Both the position numbers and the translations under genes were made by a program. The notes below the pieces were generated by a model. It did no database searches. It was not told the origin of the DNA and worked only from the letters and a program-made list of their open reading frames with translations. From CAWAMR01 sp963783095 (GTDB lineage: Bacteria; Planctomycetota; Planctomycetia; Gemmatales; Gemmataceae): 64,000 bases of DNA. Of this stretch, positions 26,338-36,401 are shown piece after piece (position 1 is the first letter of the stretch; each line of letters opens with the position of its first letter). The stretch spans positions 186,001-250,000 of the forward strand of contig CAWAMR010000003.1 of assembly GCA_963783095.1 (NCBI GenBank), given 5' to 3'.

Positions 26338-29300
26338 TTACTTCTGGATGAGGAATGCGTTGGGCAATTTTAATACTGGCGTAAGATTTAATCGATTTAC
26401 ATCGCCCATGGTAAACGCCTTCGTTTCTCCTACAATTGCAAAACTTGCGAATTCTTTAGAGAGCGCATTCGTGCGCTGGCTTTTCTTGCTGTTCGCACCT
26501 TCAGCAAAAAGCAGCAAGGTAGGCTCGCCATCTTTTCTTATCGGCGTGCCACTCCAACGGACGACATAGAAGATTTCGAGTGTTTTCACGTCGATGATAT
26601 AAGTCTCAAATACCACCTCATCTTGTATGAGATTTTTGCCGCCTGGAAGCAGTTTAGCCGAAGGAACATCGACCATGCTGACCGAGTTGTCTTTCTGGGA
26701 ACGTGCGGAAAAGCTGTATAGGATCCTGTCGTTTGCGCCCTCAATATAATTCGCATCCAGATATACCACCCCAGGACGAAAAGTTACAGATCTTAATCCG
26801 CCTGTCGTTTTAACATATTTGTCGACGTTGATAAACTCGTCTTTGACCCAACCTTGACTGTCGCGCATTGCGACCTGAACAAACTGTAAAAATCCCATGT
26901 TCGAAGTGTCGACCTCCTTTGTCGCAGTGAATTCGATCCACACTCCAAAGTCTGTCGCCTGTCCAAATACCTCTTTTTTATTCTTTAGCAAGAAAGAATT
27001 CGCTTTGATATTAGTAATCATGCTGACATTGATCGATCCTTTCCCCACTGGAATTTTTTGAGCGTCCTTTAAGTCCCATTTCTGGGAATTATCCCCTTTC
27101 AACAACTGCAATCCAGATAACTCAACTTCCGAACTATACTTTGGCTTGTCGTCATCGACGAACGCATCGCCGAACGGATTGTAATTCATGTGTCCAGGCG
27201 TATTGACTCCAGCAGTGTTGGCGATGTTGTCGAACTGTTCCAATAATCCATACCGATCCGTCCCGGTTTCCGCAATACTGAAATCTCCCGTTAACACATT
27301 TGCGGTCTCGCTCAGCGAGTATGCGTTCGTTCCGGTTCCGGGCGTCATTGTTCCTCCAGTTTCCGACAGGCTGTACCCGCCACCACCGGAAATATCCCGC
27401 GTGTACGTGCCTTGGATGCTGTTACCGACTTCCTGCTGGCTGATCGTATCGGTCCCGGTGACGGTCTCGCTGTAAGCTCCCGAAGAATCCGTTCCTGCCT
27501 CGACGAGGGTGTAGGTGTCCGCCCCCGTTTGTGACTGGGTGTAGTCGCCACTGAGGGTATCTGCTGTTTCGACAGTCGTTAGCGTATCTCCGCCTGTCTC
27601 CGAAAGGATGTAGGTTCCGCTGCTGGTAGCGCTACTTTCCGTCATCGTATAGTTGGTTGTCGAGGTATCGGTATACGAATAAGTCTGGTCGATCGTATCA
27701 TCGGTTTGGGTGTGGTTGAAACTTCCGCTGCTGTTCTCGTTCACCGAGTAGCCATAACCACCATTCGTTCCTTGATCCGTCAGCGTGTGCGAGCGCGAGC
27801 CGCTTTGGGTCAATGTGTCGGTTCCATCGACGTAATTCCCGATTTGAGTGTATGTGTCACTTTGGCTGATGACTTCTGTGTATGTGTCGGTGTTGCCGCT
27901 GTTGTTGCTGGTTTGTTCGTTTGTTGTGCTGTCGGTCTCCGTGCCGGTTTGCGTGTAATCCCCGGTCGTGCTGTCCCCGGTTTCGGTGTAGTTCTGGCTG
28001 GATGAAACAATGTTCGTGAGCGTATAGCTGGCGGGGCTGTTCGTGCCGGTCTCGACTTCGGTAGCTGAAGTTGAGTTAGTATCCGTTAGAGTATAGCTCC
28101 CCGTATAGTCGTTCGAGGTTTCGATCTGGGTGTCCGAATCTGATTCGGAATCGGTCATACTATAGTTGAGCGCACCATCGTTCCCGGTTTGCGTGGTGAG
28201 CGTTGAATCGGTGGTTATGACCGTTTGCGTGTCAGCCCCGGTTATGGAGTTGTCGGTCTGGATGGTGCTGACGGTGCTGCTGCTCGTGTCGGTTTCGGTG
28301 TAAGACAGCGTGCTTGGTCCGCCTGTACTCGTAATCGTCTGCGAGTCGGTGTAAGTGTCGCTGACCGTTGTACTTCCCGTTATATCATTGCCGGTCGTGA
28401 CATTGCTGTCCGTGTTCGTATCGGTCGTCGTCTGTGCAAAAGCGCCTCCGGAATTCGTCCCGCTATCGGGCGTGGTGCTGGTGTCCGTCGAGGTTTCCGT
28501 AGTCGTGTAATCTCCGGTCACATCGTTGCTGACGGTTACGATGGTATCCGACGACGAATCCGAATCGGTCATGCTGCTGTTGTGGCCCGAAATATCATCA
28601 TCTTCAATATCGGTGTCGGTATCCGTGTCATTTTCGGTGGACGTACTCAGGCCGGTAATAGCATTGCCCGTCGATGTTTCGGTCGTAGTGTCTGACGCCG
28701 AATCCGAGATAGTGCTGTCATCGGTCGAGTCATCGTCGGTTTCCGAAGCAGTACTGGTGTCACTTTCCGTGTAGGTTTGCGTCATTGCGCCAGTGACCGC
28801 ATTCATGAAGCTCTTAATGATGTCGCTGGCTGTGTCGGTAGCCGTCGAAGAAGTCGTCTCGCTGCCATCGGTCTCCGAATCATCTTCGGAATCGGTAGAA
28901 CTATCCGTCTCCGTCGTTGTCATCGATCCGGTGATGGAATTTCCTGTTTCGGTAACAGTGCTGCCGCTGGTATTCGTATCGCTTAGCGAAGTCGAGTCGC
29001 CTTGATCGCTGTCGGTCGAATTTTCGACATCGGAGTCGCTGCTAGTAATTGTCTGCGTACTGGCACCCGTAATGAAGTTTTGGACACTCTTCATCAAATC
29101 GCTACTGGTCATCGTGTCGGTAAGCGAAGTTGTATCACTTTGATTCGTATCCTTTTCCTTCTGGGTATCCGATGAGCTATCGGTCTCGGTAGTCGTCATT
29201 GAGCCAGTGATCGAATTGCCGGCCTCGGTTATCGTGCTGCCGCTGCTGTCGGTATCCGATTCCGAAGTCGAAGCGCCCTGGTCACTATCCGTTCCAGTTG

Positions 29301-32097
29301 CGGTACTGGTATCGCTTTCGGTCAATGTCTGGGTACTGGCTCCTGTCACCAGATTCTGATTGATCGTGATGACATCGCCGCTGGTGTCCGTGTCCGTGTC
29401 AGAAGAAGTGTCGCTCTGGTTGGTCTCTGAATCATATTGCGTATCGCTGGAGCTATCGGTCTCGGTCGTTGTCATGGAGCCAGTGATGTCGTTCCCGGTC
29501 TCCGTCACGGTGCTACCACTGGTATCGGTATCGCTCATTGAAGTCGAGTCGCCCTGATCGCTGTCGGTCGAATTCTCGACAGCGGTGTCACTGCTGGTAA
29601 TTGTCTGCGTGCTGGCACCCGTCCAGAGATTCATCTTGCTCGTTATCAGGTCGCTCATACTGTTGGTATCGGTCAACGACGAAGTATCGCTTTGGTTGGT
29701 GTCTTTTTCCTTCTGGGTATCTGTCGAAGTATCGGTTTCAGTTGTGGTGGTTGAACCAGTGATCGAATTGCCCGTTTCCGTGACTGTACTGCCACTGGTG
29801 TCGGTGTCGCCCATTGAGGTCGAGTCACCTTGATCGCTGTCGGTTTCATTATCGGTGCTGCTGTCGCTGGCTGTGACCGTCTGAGCCAGTGCCCCCGTTA
29901 AATAATTCTGAACCGTGGTGATGAAATCGCTGCTGGTGTCGGTATCGGTCAGGTACGAGGTATCGGTCTGGTTGGTGTCGGTGTCCGTTGCGGTGTCGGT
30001 GGAGTTGTCGGTCTCCGTGGTGGTGTCGTCGCCGGTGACGGAGTTGCCAGTGTCGGTTACTGTTGTTGTTTCGCTGTCGTTATCGCCCCCGCTGTTGACA
30101 TCGCCCTGGTCGCTGTCGGAGTTGGTGTCGGTGCCGATCAGCGTGCTGAGATCCGACAGGCTATACGCGCCAGTCTTGAAGTTGCTGTAGGCCGTGCTGC
30201 TATCGCTGGTCGTGTTGGTGCCGGTCGAGGTGGCCGTGTCGGACTGGTTGGTGTCGGTGTCGTTCTCAATATCGGTGTCGCTGTCGTTATCGACGGTGGT
30301 GATCGAGCCCGTCAGCGTGTTGCCGCTGGTTGTGATGGTGTCGCCGTAGTTGTCGGTGTCCCCGATCGTGTCGTCGTCGCCCTGGTCGTCGTCCGTTCCG
30401 CCGCTGGTGTCACTGCTGGTATCCACTTCCGTCTGGTTCATCGCCCCGGTGAGGATATTGCCGCTCAGAGTGGTCGTGGAAGTGCTGGTATCGGTGCCCG
30501 TCAAGGTTCCAGTATCGGTCTGGTTGGTGTCGAGCTGGTTGGAACTATCGGTGTCGCTTTCGTATTCGGACAGGCTGTAGGCTCCAGAGATCGCATTGCC
30601 GGTGGAACTGATGGTATCGCCGCCGCTGTCGGTTTCGGTGTCGTTATCGACCGCTCCGTTATTGCTGTCGCCATTGGTGGCCGTGGAGTGGAACGAATCG
30701 ATCTCGGCGATCGAATAAGCACCGGTCAGGTAGTTGACGGTAGTGGTGCTGGTGCTGGTCGTGGTGACCGGATCATCTTCATCGTCGCCGTCGGTTTGAT
30801 TGCTGGAGTCATCGCCCGAATCCTCGGTATCGGTCGAGGTACTCCCTTGCGTCACAAAACCAGTCAGACTGCCGCTATCGGTTTCCGTTCCCGAAGTACC
30901 ATCATCATCGTACAGGTCATCGGTCTCGGTCTGGTCAACGTCATCTTCCGAATAATCATCGCTCTCCAATATCGAATCATATTGAGTGAAGCTGCCGCTG
31001 ATCTCATTACCCGAACCCGTCTGGGTAATGCCCGAACTGGCAGTATCGCTTGGGGTGATGGTATCGCTCGAAGCGTTGCCGGCCCCCGAAGTCGAGTTGC
31101 CACTGGATGACCCGATCGTCCAACCGAACGCGCCCGTCAGCACATTGCCAATGTTGGTCACACCCGTCGAGGCAGTCTGGCTGCCGGTGATTGTCTCATT
31201 CAGCGCTGCGTCGGTGTCGGTCTCAATGCTTGAGTAACTGCTGTCGCTACTGTCGCCCGTAAGGGTAAAACTGCCGCTCCACAGGTCGCCGGTGTTGGTC
31301 AACGAAAAACCATCGGTGCCAGTCTGGGTATCGGTGTACGAGACAGCGCCATCCGTTCCCATCGTCACGATGGTACTGGGAGTGTTCTTGGTATCGGCGA
31401 GCGAATACGCGCCGGTCGAGGGCGTGCCGGTATAGGCCAGCGTTTCGGTCCCCACATCAATTTGCGTGGCATTGAAACCACCCGTGCTGGTGGTTTGACT
31501 GGTGACACTGGTATCGCTGCCCGTCAAGGTATCCGACCAACTCGACAGTCCGCCCAGCGCTGCGCTGCCCGATCCAGCGAGAGTGGACGTATCGGAGCTG
31601 GTCAGCGAGCTGCTGGTGGGGTTGTCGGCCGTGATAAGAGTATAGTAGCTCGTGGTCGAGTCCGCACCCGTGCCGGTGATGCTGGAGGAATTGAGGTCGA
31701 ACGTACCGATCGTGTCCGTGCCCGAAGCGACCACCGTAAGGTTCAGGCTGCCGATTTGCGTGGTTGTAAAGTTCTGGGCCAGATCGATCCCGCTATCGAC
31801 CAGCGTATAACTCAGCGAGCCGGTATCGGTCAGCGAAAAACTGCCATCGGCATCAGTGCCCGATTGGGTAACCGCATTACTGGACGAGACCGAGGCCCCC
31901 ACGGTTTCAAAGGTGGTCAGATTATTGGCCTGGAGGATATCGATCACACCAACGCCCGCGCCTGCCGCGACGGTGGAGTCGGTAACTTCAACGGCGTAGA
32001 TATAAGGCCCCTGGAGCGAGAAGACGTGCGATGCCACCACGTCGTAGGAGCCGGGACTCACGGAAACCTGGGCGAATTTCGGAAGTTGGGCATTCAC
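26338..32097 (-). CDS. Giant Ser/Thr/Asp-rich repeat protein, copy A (5' truncated)
   Basis: The frame is open for 1919 residues, extremely rich in Ser, Thr, Asp and Gly. It holds a beta-rich head (VSVSPGSYDVVASHVF), a long stalk of TG-x-x-x-x-T-E-x-D-T-type strands that includes eight 92-residue units, the junction motif VNTPGHMNYNPFGDAFVDD and then a ~300-residue non-repetitive tip (residues ~1640-1919) of mixed alpha/beta character. Homology with copy B stops at 32068, where a transposase remnant begins, so the N-terminus and natural promoter are lost and the apparent GTG start is accidental. It looks like a surface or secreted adhesin. No internal frameshift is present, in contrast to copy B. 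Confidence 0.7.
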   Translation of the reverse strand: MNAQLPKFAQVSVSPGSYDVVASHVFSLQGPYIYAVEVTDSTVAAGAGVGVIDILQANNLTTFETVGASVSSSNAVTQSGTDADGSFSLTDTGSLSYTLVDSGIDLAQNFTTTQIGSLNLTVVASGTDTIGTFDLNSSSITGTGADSTTSYYTLITADNPTSSSLTSSDTSTLAGSGSAALGGLSSWSDTLTGSDTSVTSQTTSTGGFNATQIDVGTETLAYTGTPSTGAYSLADTKNTPSTIVTMGTDGAVSYTDTQTGTDGFSLTNTGDLWSGSFTLTGDSSDSSYSSIETDTDAALNETITGSQTASTGVTNIGNVLTGAFGWTIGSSSGNSTSGAGNASSDTITPSDTASSGITQTGSGNEISGSFTQYDSILESDDYSEDDVDQTETDDLYDDDGTSGTETDSGSLTGFVTQGSTSTDTEDSGDDSSNQTDGDDEDDPVTTTSTSTTTVNYLTGAYSIAEIDSFHSTATNGDSNNGAVDNDTETDSGGDTISSTGNAISGAYSLSEYESDTDSSNQLDTNQTDTGTLTGTDTSTSTTTLSGNILTGAMNQTEVDTSSDTSGGTDDDQGDDDTIGDTDNYGDTITTSGNTLTGSITTVDNDSDTDIENDTDTNQSDTATSTGTNTTSDSSTAYSNFKTGAYSLSDLSTLIGTDTNSDSDQGDVNSGGDNDSETTTVTDTGNSVTGDDTTTETDNSTDTATDTDTNQTDTSYLTDTDTSSDFITTVQNYLTGALAQTVTASDSSTDNETDSDQGDSTSMGDTDTSGSTVTETGNSITGSTTTTETDTSTDTQKEKDTNQSDTSSLTDTNSMSDLITSKMNLWTGASTQTITSSDTAVENSTDSDQGDSTSMSDTDTSGSTVTETGNDITGSMTTTETDSSSDTQYDSETNQSDTSSDTDTDTSGDVITINQNLVTGASTQTLTESDTSTATGTDSDQGASTSESDTDSSGSTITEAGNSITGSMTTTETDSSSDTQKEKDTNQSDTTSLTDTMTSSDLMKSVQNFITGASTQTITSSDSDVENSTDSDQGDSTSLSDTNTSGSTVTETGNSITGSMTTTETDSSTDSEDDSETDGSETTSSTATDTASDIIKSFMNAVTGAMTQTYTESDTSTASETDDDSTDDSTISDSASDTTTETSTGNAITGLSTSTENDTDTDTDIEDDDISGHNSSMTDSDSSSDTIVTVSNDVTGDYTTTETSTDTSTTPDSGTNSGGAFAQTTTDTNTDSNVTTGNDITGSTTVSDTYTDSQTITSTGGPSTLSYTETDTSSSTVSTIQTDNSITGADTQTVITTDSTLTTQTGNDGALNYSMTDSESDSDTQIETSNDYTGSYTLTDTNSTSATEVETGTNSPASYTLTNIVSSSQNYTETGDSTTGDYTQTGTETDSTTNEQTSNNSGNTDTYTEVISQSDTYTQIGNYVDGTDTLTQSGSRSHTLTDQGTNGGYGYSVNENSSGSFNHTQTDDTIDQTYSYTDTSTTNYTMTESSATSSGTYILSETGGDTLTTVETADTLSGDYTQSQTGADTYTLVEAGTDSSGAYSETVTGTDTISQQEVGNSIQGTYTRDISGGGGYSLSETGGTMTPGTGTNAYSLSETANVLTGDFSIAETGTDRYGLLEQFDNIANTAGVNTPGHMNYNPFGDAFVDDDKPKYSSEVELSGLQLLKGDNSQKWDLKDAQKIPVGKGSINVSMITNIKANSFLLKNKKEVFGQATDFGVWIEFTATKEVDTSNMGFLQFVQVAMRDSQGWVKDEFINVDKYVKTTGGLRSVTFRPGVVYLDANYIEGANDRILYSFSARSQKDNSVSMVDVPSAKLLPGGKNLIQDEVVFETYIIDVKTLEIFYVVRWSGTPIRKDGEPTLLLFAEGANSKKSQRTNALSKEFASFAIVGETKAFTMGDVNRLNLTPVLKLPNAFLIQK
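28519..30726 (-). repeat. Eight tandem 276-bp units, copy A
   Basis: The motif TGA(Y/M/S)xxT starts a unit every 276 bp from 30726 to 28519 (first boundaries 30726 and 30450; total 2208 bp = 8 x 276 exactly). Each encodes 92 residues with landmarks SDQGDSTS, SGSTVTETGN, ITGSMTTTETD and DTNQSDTSSLTDT. The exact phase shows amplification by whole units. Confidence 0.8.
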
Positions 32098-32775
32098 AAT
32101 GTCTCGCGTTCCACAGTGGTGAACATTCTCAAGGAGAACGGAATCGATTCAGGACCGAAGCGCGGCGAGGGCACATGGAGCGATTTTATCCAACGCCATG
32201 CGCAAAGTTAATGGGCCTGCGATTTCTTCACCAAAAAGGTTTGGACACTGGCTGGCCCGGTCCATTTCTTTGTTCTCTTCTTCATTCACATCGGTACTCG
32301 TCGGGTTCACATCGCTGGCATGACCGCTAATCCGGATAACGCCTGGATGGTTCAGCAAGCGCAAGCCATGTCGAAGGTGTTTGGGAACCAGCCCACCCCA
32401 GCGCAGTATTTGATTCTGGATCGCGACAGCAAGTTTACGACGGACTTTGCGAAGACATTGGAAGCCGGCGGCGTCGAATTGCTCCGATCTGCGCCACGCT
32501 GTCCCAACATGAACGCATTTGCCGAACGCTTTGTCCTGTCAATAAAGTCCGAATGTCTCGATCACTTCATTGCCTTCGGCGAGGATCATCTTCGCTATCT
32601 CTGCGATCAATACCTGACCTATTACAATCGAGAGCGACCGCACCAGGGCCTCGACAACCAGCCTTTGCCCGAGGCCAGCGGTGAAGCACCAGCGACACTG
32701 GCTTTTCCAACGGGTGAGGTTGTCTGCGAAGAGCGACTTGGCGGCTTGTTGAAGCACTACCACCGCGCCGCCTGA
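32069..32775 (+). pseudogene. Integrase-core transposase remnant
   Basis: A plus-strand frame begins abruptly at the end of giant copy A (LGEFRKLGIHNVSRSTVV), passes a TAA at 32210-32212 (HAQS-stop-WACDFF) and continues to 32775. The rve fold is visible: WACDFFTKKVW (first Asp), YLILDRDSKFT (second Asp), SIKSECLDHFIAF (Glu) and the C-terminal YNRERPHQGLDNQPLP. This type belongs to IS3/IS481-like integrases. The N-terminal half and the terminal repeats are missing, and the nonsense codon inactivates it. Confidence 0.8.
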
Positions 32776-32958
32776 ACCAGCAAAATCAAAAAAAGTCGTC
32801 CTTCTTCAGCGCTACCGCTGCGCGCCCATCTGCCATTTTGCGCCCAGAGACCGCTATTCCGAGTTGGCAGACCGATCCAGAACCAGTCGAGTGACACTTA
32901 CGCATCTGAGATCACGGATGCGACTGGTTCCCGTCAATGTTTTTGCACAGGAAGCGCA

Positions 32959-33816
32959 TTATTCGTCATATCTTATCACGAGTTTTCCACTCAATATCAG
33001 GCTTTCCCACTCCACCTTCTCTTTCAGGAAAGCCTCTTGTTTTGGAAAAAGCTTATAGCACATTGCCATATTCTTTTCAGCCATTTCATTCTTCCCTTTA
33101 CCATAGTAACAGACTGCTTGAAGTGTCAACGCCGAAACATCCGCATCATCCGTTCTAATGGCCTGATTAAACTCATTGATGGCCTCATCCACTTTTTTCA
33201 ATCGCAAATAAGCCAACCCCACCATAGTGTATCCGTATTTATAGTCTCGATCAATTGTCAGAACTCGTTTGAAGTCGTTGACGGCTTTTTCAAATTGACC
33301 CTTCTCCAAAAATGCCTTGCCTCGATTGGTAAGCAACTTGCAATTCTGAGAATCTATTTTAAGTGCTCCGTTGTAAGTGTCGATCGCATTTTGATAATCT
33401 TTCAGTTCCATGTAGCAAATGGCCACGGCATTCAGAGCATCAGTTTCGGCTGGGCGGTACAAGAGATAAACTTTCATAGATCTGATCGCCTCATGGTATT
33501 TGTGCAGCTTATAGTCGACAACTGCTATATCCCAATAGATTGGGATGAAATTGCGATGTTTCGATTGGATGCCTTGAAGAATATCCAATTCTCTATGATA
33601 TTCTCCTGCCTCATCATGCCGCAGCGCAAGTTTATAAGCGTCACCAACATCATCTGGAACACGAAAAGTCGGATTCTGCTCCAGAGGCATTGCCGCATGC
33701 AATTGAGTTTGAAATTGAATAAAAAGCAGGCAAGACGTGAGAACTTTGAGTATGACGCACATATGATGTCGTGCGCGTAGAGATTTCCAATCTGGAAAAA
33801 CTTCGGTTGAAGTCAT
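32959..33816 (-). CDS. Exported TPR protein
   Basis: The protein has 285 residues from ATG 33816 (GAGGAAG seven bases upstream). After a basic start (KSLRARHH), a hydrophobic stretch CVILKVLTSCLLFIQF ending QLHA resembles a signal peptide. Residues ~50-240 contain five TPR units (VGDAYKLALRHDEAGEYHRELDIL, AIRSMKVYLLYRPAETDALNAV, DYQNAIDTYNGALKID, QFEKAVNDFKRVLTID, KVDEAINEFNQAIRTD). It follows giant copy B by 186 bp on the same strand, mirroring the LRR protein behind copy A. A binding partner for the giant protein's tip is plausible but unproven. Confidence 0.75.
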   Translation of the reverse strand: MTSTEVFPDWKSLRARHHMCVILKVLTSCLLFIQFQTQLHAAMPLEQNPTFRVPDDVGDAYKLALRHDEAGEYHRELDILQGIQSKHRNFIPIYWDIAVVDYKLHKYHEAIRSMKVYLLYRPAETDALNAVAICYMELKDYQNAIDTYNGALKIDSQNCKLLTNRGKAFLEKGQFEKAVNDFKRVLTIDRDYKYGYTMVGLAYLRLKKVDEAINEFNQAIRTDDADVSALTLQAVCYYGKGKNEMAEKNMAMCYKLFPKQEAFLKEKVEWESLILSGKLVIRYDE

Positions 33817-34002
33817 GGTACTTCCTCTTTTGAGAACTAGCGACTAAAATTGGATTCAAACTTTCTTTAACTGTCATTTCCACAAACACACAGAACGAGT
33901 TATCGGAGACAGGAACAATAGTGATTATGGCGACCCACAAGAGCATAGGCAGATTTCATCCGAAAAGAGGTCGAACCACGAATGGTGCGATGCGACATCA
34001 AG

Positions 34003-34938
34003 TTAGTACTTGTAGCTAAAGACAACCGCCGCAGTTCCTTGTGCATTCAGGTCTCTACCCATCAGAAACCCGATACTAAAACCAATTGTAGTTTTTCCAT
34101 TCACCTTATACTCTAAGTTGACCTTACTACCAACCTTCGCATCGAGGCTAGCACTGGTCAATGCTGGTTGAATTGCAATTTTGAACTGTTCATCTTGAGG
34201 ATTGAGTTTGCTGAGTGCCTCGGCTCCTTTCTTCCCAATGGCGGCTTTAAACACTGTAAATCCTTCTTTTTCAGCGGCCGACGCAATAAACCCAAGAATT
34301 TTACCGCCCGAAATAGCAGTGACGGGGGTGCCATCAGGATTTTTTCCGTTTAGAGCTTGTTTTATCTTATTTTGCACATCATTCGAAATTGCATCAATAA
34401 GTTTCGCGTCGAGTGTTTTCTTTGGGTTTGGCTCCACCCACACGACAAAGCCTTCCAGTTTCGTGTTGCTGAGATCTAGTGGATTGAGAGTAAATTGCGT
34501 CCCTTCCTCAGCTTTCTGTGGAGTATTTCGAATCGAGATCAGCGGTGGGGCATTTAAAGCCTTAAGCTGAATCTGGGCGACTGGGTCTAGGCGCACACCT
34601 TGTACGCTTTCATTGTAGGCTTTATGCAAATTCTCTAGAGACACTATTCTTGCCTTCTGGTTTAGTTGTCCCGCTATCTCCGATTTTGCTTTCGCAAACT
34701 CTGCTTCAGTCATGTCAGGGGTGACCAATTTATACAGCATTCCCAGTTGATCAACTGGAATACCAAGCCTCGTTGAAAGGCTCGTGTTTACTAACGCGCG
34801 GTACTTAGCTACCCACGCGTCCGATTTTTTGGGGGTCGGTTCGTCATCGACAAATGCGTCTCCGATGGGATTATAGTTCATGTGTCCAGGCGTATTGACT
34901 CCGTCGGTGTTCGCGATGTTGTCAAACTGTTGGAGCAA
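34003..34938 (-). CDS. Giant repeat protein copy B: C-terminal tip segment
   Basis: This frame begins inside the junction (QFDNIANTDGVNTPGHM) and encodes about 290 residues after NYNPIGDAFVDD. It is unrelated to the tip of copy A: helical first half (WVAKYRALVNTSLSTRLGI, MTEAEFAKAKSEIAGQL), then KAFNAPPLISIRN-like strands and a final beta part (LEYKVNGKTTIGFSIGFLMG, AAVVFSYKY). It is joined to the stalk frame by a one-base deletion near 34949 relative to copy A (GAC-GG versus GAT-CGG before TATGG). No known toxin or enzyme motif is seen. The tip alone is intact. Confidence 0.6.
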   Translation of the reverse strand: MLQQFDNIANTDGVNTPGHMNYNPIGDAFVDDEPTPKKSDAWVAKYRALVNTSLSTRLGIPVDQLGMLYKLVTPDMTEAEFAKAKSEIAGQLNQKARIVSLENLHKAYNESVQGVRLDPVAQIQLKALNAPPLISIRNTPQKAEEGTQFTLNPLDLSNTKLEGFVVWVEPNPKKTLDAKLIDAISNDVQNKIKQALNGKNPDGTPVTAISGGKILGFIASAAEKEGFTVFKAAIGKKGAEALSKLNPQDEQFKIAIQPALTSASLDAKVGSKVNLEYKVNGKTTIGFSIGFLMGRDLNAQGTAAVVFSYKY

Positions 34939-36401
34939 ACCATACCGTCTGTGCCGGTTTCCGCAATACTGAAATCCCCGGTCAAGACATTTGCGGTCTC
35001 GGTCAGCGAGTAGGCATTCGTTCCCGATCCTGGGGTCATCGTGCCGCCGGTTTCGGACAAACTATACCCGCCGCCGCCCGAAATATCCCGCGTGTACGTG
35101 TCCTGGATGCTGTTGCCAACTTCGAGTTGGCTGATTGTGTCTGTCCCGACCACGGATTCAGAGTATGCTCCGGAACTCAGCGTTCCCGTTTCGACCAAAG
35201 TGTAAGTGTCCGTTCCCGTTTGTGATTGGGTGTAGTCGCCACTGAGGGTATCTGCTGCCTCAATGGTCGTGAGCGTATCTCCGCCTGTCTCCGAAAGGAT
35301 GTAGCTTCCGCTGCTGGTGGCGCTACTTTCGGTCATCGTGTAGTTCGTGGTGGATGTGTCGGTATACGAATACGTTTGGTCAATCGTATCATCGGTTTGG
35401 GTGTGGGTGAAGCTGCCGCTGCTGTTTTCGTTCACCGAATAGCCGTATCCACCATTCGTTCCTTGATCCGTCAGCGTGTGCGACCGCGATCCGGACTGAG
35501 TGAGCGTGTCGGTTCCATCGACGTAATTGCCGATTTGCGTGTAAGTGTCGCTTTGGCTGATGACCTCGGTGTAAGTGTCGCTGTTGCCGCTGTTGTTGCT
35601 TGTTTGCTCGTTCGTGGTGCTGTCAGTTTCCGTGCCGGTTTGCGTGTACGCACCGGTCGTGCTGTCTCCGGTCTCCGTGCAGTTCTGGCTACTGGACACT
35701 ATGTTGGTCAAGGTGTATGCCGCAGAGCTGTTGGTGCCGGTCTCGATGTTCGTGGACGATGAAGAGTTCGTATCCGAGAGAGTGTAACTTCCGGTGTAAT
35801 CGTTCGAGGTTTCGACCTGGGTTTCCGAATCGTTCTCGGTGTCGGTCATGCTGTAATTCAAAGCGCCATCATTGCCCGTTTGCGTGGTGAGTGTTGAATC
35901 GGTGGTTATGACCGTTTGCGTGTCAGCCCCGGTTATGGAGTTGTCGGTCTGGATGGTGCTGACGGTGCTGCTGCTCGTGTCGGTTTCGGTGTAAGACAGC
36001 GTGCTTGGTCCGCCTGTACTCGTAATCGTCTGCGAGTCGGTGTAAGTGTCGCTGACCGTCGTGCTTCCTGTAATATCGTTGCCGGTCGTCACATTGCTGT
36101 CCGTGTTCGTATCGGTCGTCGTCTGTGCAAAAGCGCCTCCGGAATTCATCCCGCTATCGGGCGTGGTGCTGGTGTCCGTCGAGGTTTCCGTAGTCGTGTA
36201 ATCTCCGGTCACATCGTTGCTAACTGTAACGATCGTATCCGATGATGAATCGCTATCAGACTGGCTGCTGGCATCGCCGGTAATGTTGTCATTTTCCGTG
36301 TCGGAGTTGCTGTCGGTATCAATCTCAGTTGTCGTGGTTAGGCCAGTAATGTCGTTACCGGTCGAAGTCTCTGAAGTCGTGTTGGAGTCGGTATCCGCCA
36401 A
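34878..36401 (-). CDS. Giant repeat protein copy B: distal stalk segment
   Basis: It encodes about 500 residues of stalk strands near-identical to copy A (TTTETSTDTSTTPDSG, SGAYSESVVGTDTIS, GGGYSLSETGGTM, VLTGDFSIAETGTD). Its upstream end is a frame change near 36530, where copy B has an extra AT in an ATATAT run (36525-36535); its downstream end is the shift near 34949. It is one piece of a single broken gene and not an independent protein. Confidence 0.6.
   Translation of the reverse strand: MADTDSNTTSETSTGNDITGLTTTTEIDTDSNSDTENDNITGDASSQSDSDSSSDTIVTVSNDVTGDYTTTETSTDTSTTPDSGMNSGGAFAQTTTDTNTDSNVTTGNDITGSTTVSDTYTDSQTITSTGGPSTLSYTETDTSSSTVSTIQTDNSITGADTQTVITTDSTLTTQTGNDGALNYSMTDTENDSETQVETSNDYTGSYTLSDTNSSSSTNIETGTNSSAAYTLTNIVSSSQNCTETGDSTTGAYTQTGTETDSTTNEQTSNNSGNSDTYTEVISQSDTYTQIGNYVDGTDTLTQSGSRSHTLTDQGTNGGYGYSVNENSSGSFTHTQTDDTIDQTYSYTDTSTTNYTMTESSATSSGSYILSETGGDTLTTIEAADTLSGDYTQSQTGTDTYTLVETGTLSSGAYSESVVGTDTISQLEVGNSIQDTYTRDISGGGGYSLSETGGTMTPGSGTNAYSLTETANVLTGDFSIAETGTDGMVCSNSLTTSRTPTESIRLDT

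Noticed and set aside
28519..30726. CRISPR-like array
   Set aside because: Units are contiguous 276-bp coding repeats without spacers. No CRISPR array or cas gene was seen anywhere in the window.
26348..32211. Plus-strand reading frames opposite the giant gene (e.g. 28225-28695, 31462-32211)
   Set aside because: They are antisense reflections of the repetitive stalk; their repeats follow the minus-strand codons.
34003..34938. Known Rhs/CDI toxin domain at the tip of copy B
   Set aside because: No HNH, nuclease, deaminase or ADP-ribosyltransferase motif and no known pre-toxin motif could be recognised.
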